64,000 nt of DNA, taken from the NCBI GenBank assembly GCA_039707465.1, contig CM077647.1, positions 118,980,610-119,044,609 of the forward strand, given 5' to 3'. Origin of the DNA: Rhabdophis nuchalis. Taxonomy: Eukaryota; Chordata; Lepidosauria; Squamata; Natricidae. The position numbers and the translations under genes are program-made. Below are positions 63,603-64,000 of this stretch, in pieces (position 1 is the stretch's first letter; each line of letters opens with the position of its first letter). The notes under the pieces are model-generated. The model was not told the DNA's origin and did not search any database. It saw only the letters and a list, made by a program, of their open reading frames with translations.

Positions 63603-64000
63603 AATTTAGGAAGGAATTACAATTTTTGTGCACACCTCAAAGGGTCCCAACTATGAGCAATCTAAGTGAGAAATGAGAGGTGGACTGAACTGGCAGAACC
63701 TAGGAAACCAGCACTTAACCGAGATTGGTTCCCTTTTGTTCCTCACTCATAGACCAGACTCAATTCCACCCTTTCCTTTCTTGCATCTATTTTCATGACT
63801 ATGCAAATACTAGGAAGCTCCTGACAGGAAGCAAAGCAATTTCACATTTCCTGTGTTCCCCACAATAGCATTAAATATGCTAGGTCTCTTCTCACCTGTG
63901 GAATTGGGCAGCATCCCCAAGCTCCTGATGCAAGGAGACAACAAGTCTGGCCATCTGGGCAAGCTGTGTAGGGATCACACTGGACTATTCGACCTATGGA
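63603..64000 (-). repeat. GRN: Tandem duplication, unit 2 (cut by window edge)
   Basis: The second copy of the 62774-63602 unit, about 98% identical by eye over 395 bases and continuing beyond the window. Unit 2 is the more 5' one for the minus-strand gene. Confidence 0.9.
63896..64000 (-). CDS. GRN: Granulin module, 3' part of a duplicate exon (partial)
   Basis: The donor side of an exon identical over all 105 visible bases to 63064-63168, ending PIPQ before GTGAGA. It encodes ...[17 protein letters not shown] and the rest of the half-repeat. The 5' part lies outside the window. The introns around it differ at several sites, while the exon does not. Confidence 0.88.

Overview
The window looks like vertebrate genomic DNA, most likely from a squamate reptile and probably a snake. 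It has intron-rich, repeat-rich, AT-leaning sequence with CR1 and CR1/L2-like LINEs, an RTE/BovB-like fragment, tRNA-derived SINEs, many hAT and mariner-type miniature elements and a Ty3/gypsy LTR retrotransposon. There are no bacterial-type operons, CRISPR arrays or RNA genes. Only two host genes can be supported. GJC1 (connexin 45) is on the + strand, with a single complete coding exon at 49631-50812. A progranulin-family gene (GRN or a close paralogue) is on the - strand; its 3' part fills about 55.6-64.0 kb and runs off the right edge. The two genes converge tail to tail.

Layout. 1-12.6 kb: no gene, only old repeats (LINE, SINE and DNA-transposon relics). 12.7-13.35 kb: a CpG-rich block with a good splice donor at 13014/13015, the best candidate for the GJC1 promoter and untranslated first exon. 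13.35-49.6 kb would then be a roughly 36 kb intron, full of transposons nested in each other. At 25.3-31.5 kb an old LINE carries a hAT miniature element, which carries a young 5.06 kb Ty3/gypsy element with two apparently identical 337-bp LTRs. At 33.66-36.62 kb a hAT-type element carries a - strand LINE, which carries a + strand LINE flanked by an exact 8-bp duplication. At 41.0-42.1 kb a minisatellite is split by a solo LTR with a 5-bp duplication. At 44.0-45.8 kb lies the best preserved LINE reading frame (514 codons). 49.6-51.3 kb: GJC1 coding exon and 3' UTR. 51.6-53.4 kb: fold-back hAT miniature elements, two inserted side by side at one target. 56.6-64.0 kb: granulin exons.

The granulin gene holds the most unusual biology. 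Its exons are phase-0 modules, each encoding the second half of one granulin repeat and the first half of the next. Reading 5' to 3' on the - strand there is a duplicated module cut by the window edge (63896-64000), intact modules (63064-63330 and 61808-62038), a module with an open frame but a broken splice donor (60715-60942), a frame-shifted relic also with a broken donor (58945-59150), an intact module (57516-57758) and the terminal exon (56585-56731). The sequence thus shows recent module gain by an approximately 830-bp tandem duplication and loss of two neighbouring modules, the loss being compatible with in-frame skipping.

All coordinates and alignments were read by eye. Repeat family names rest on remembered motifs and need a library search.
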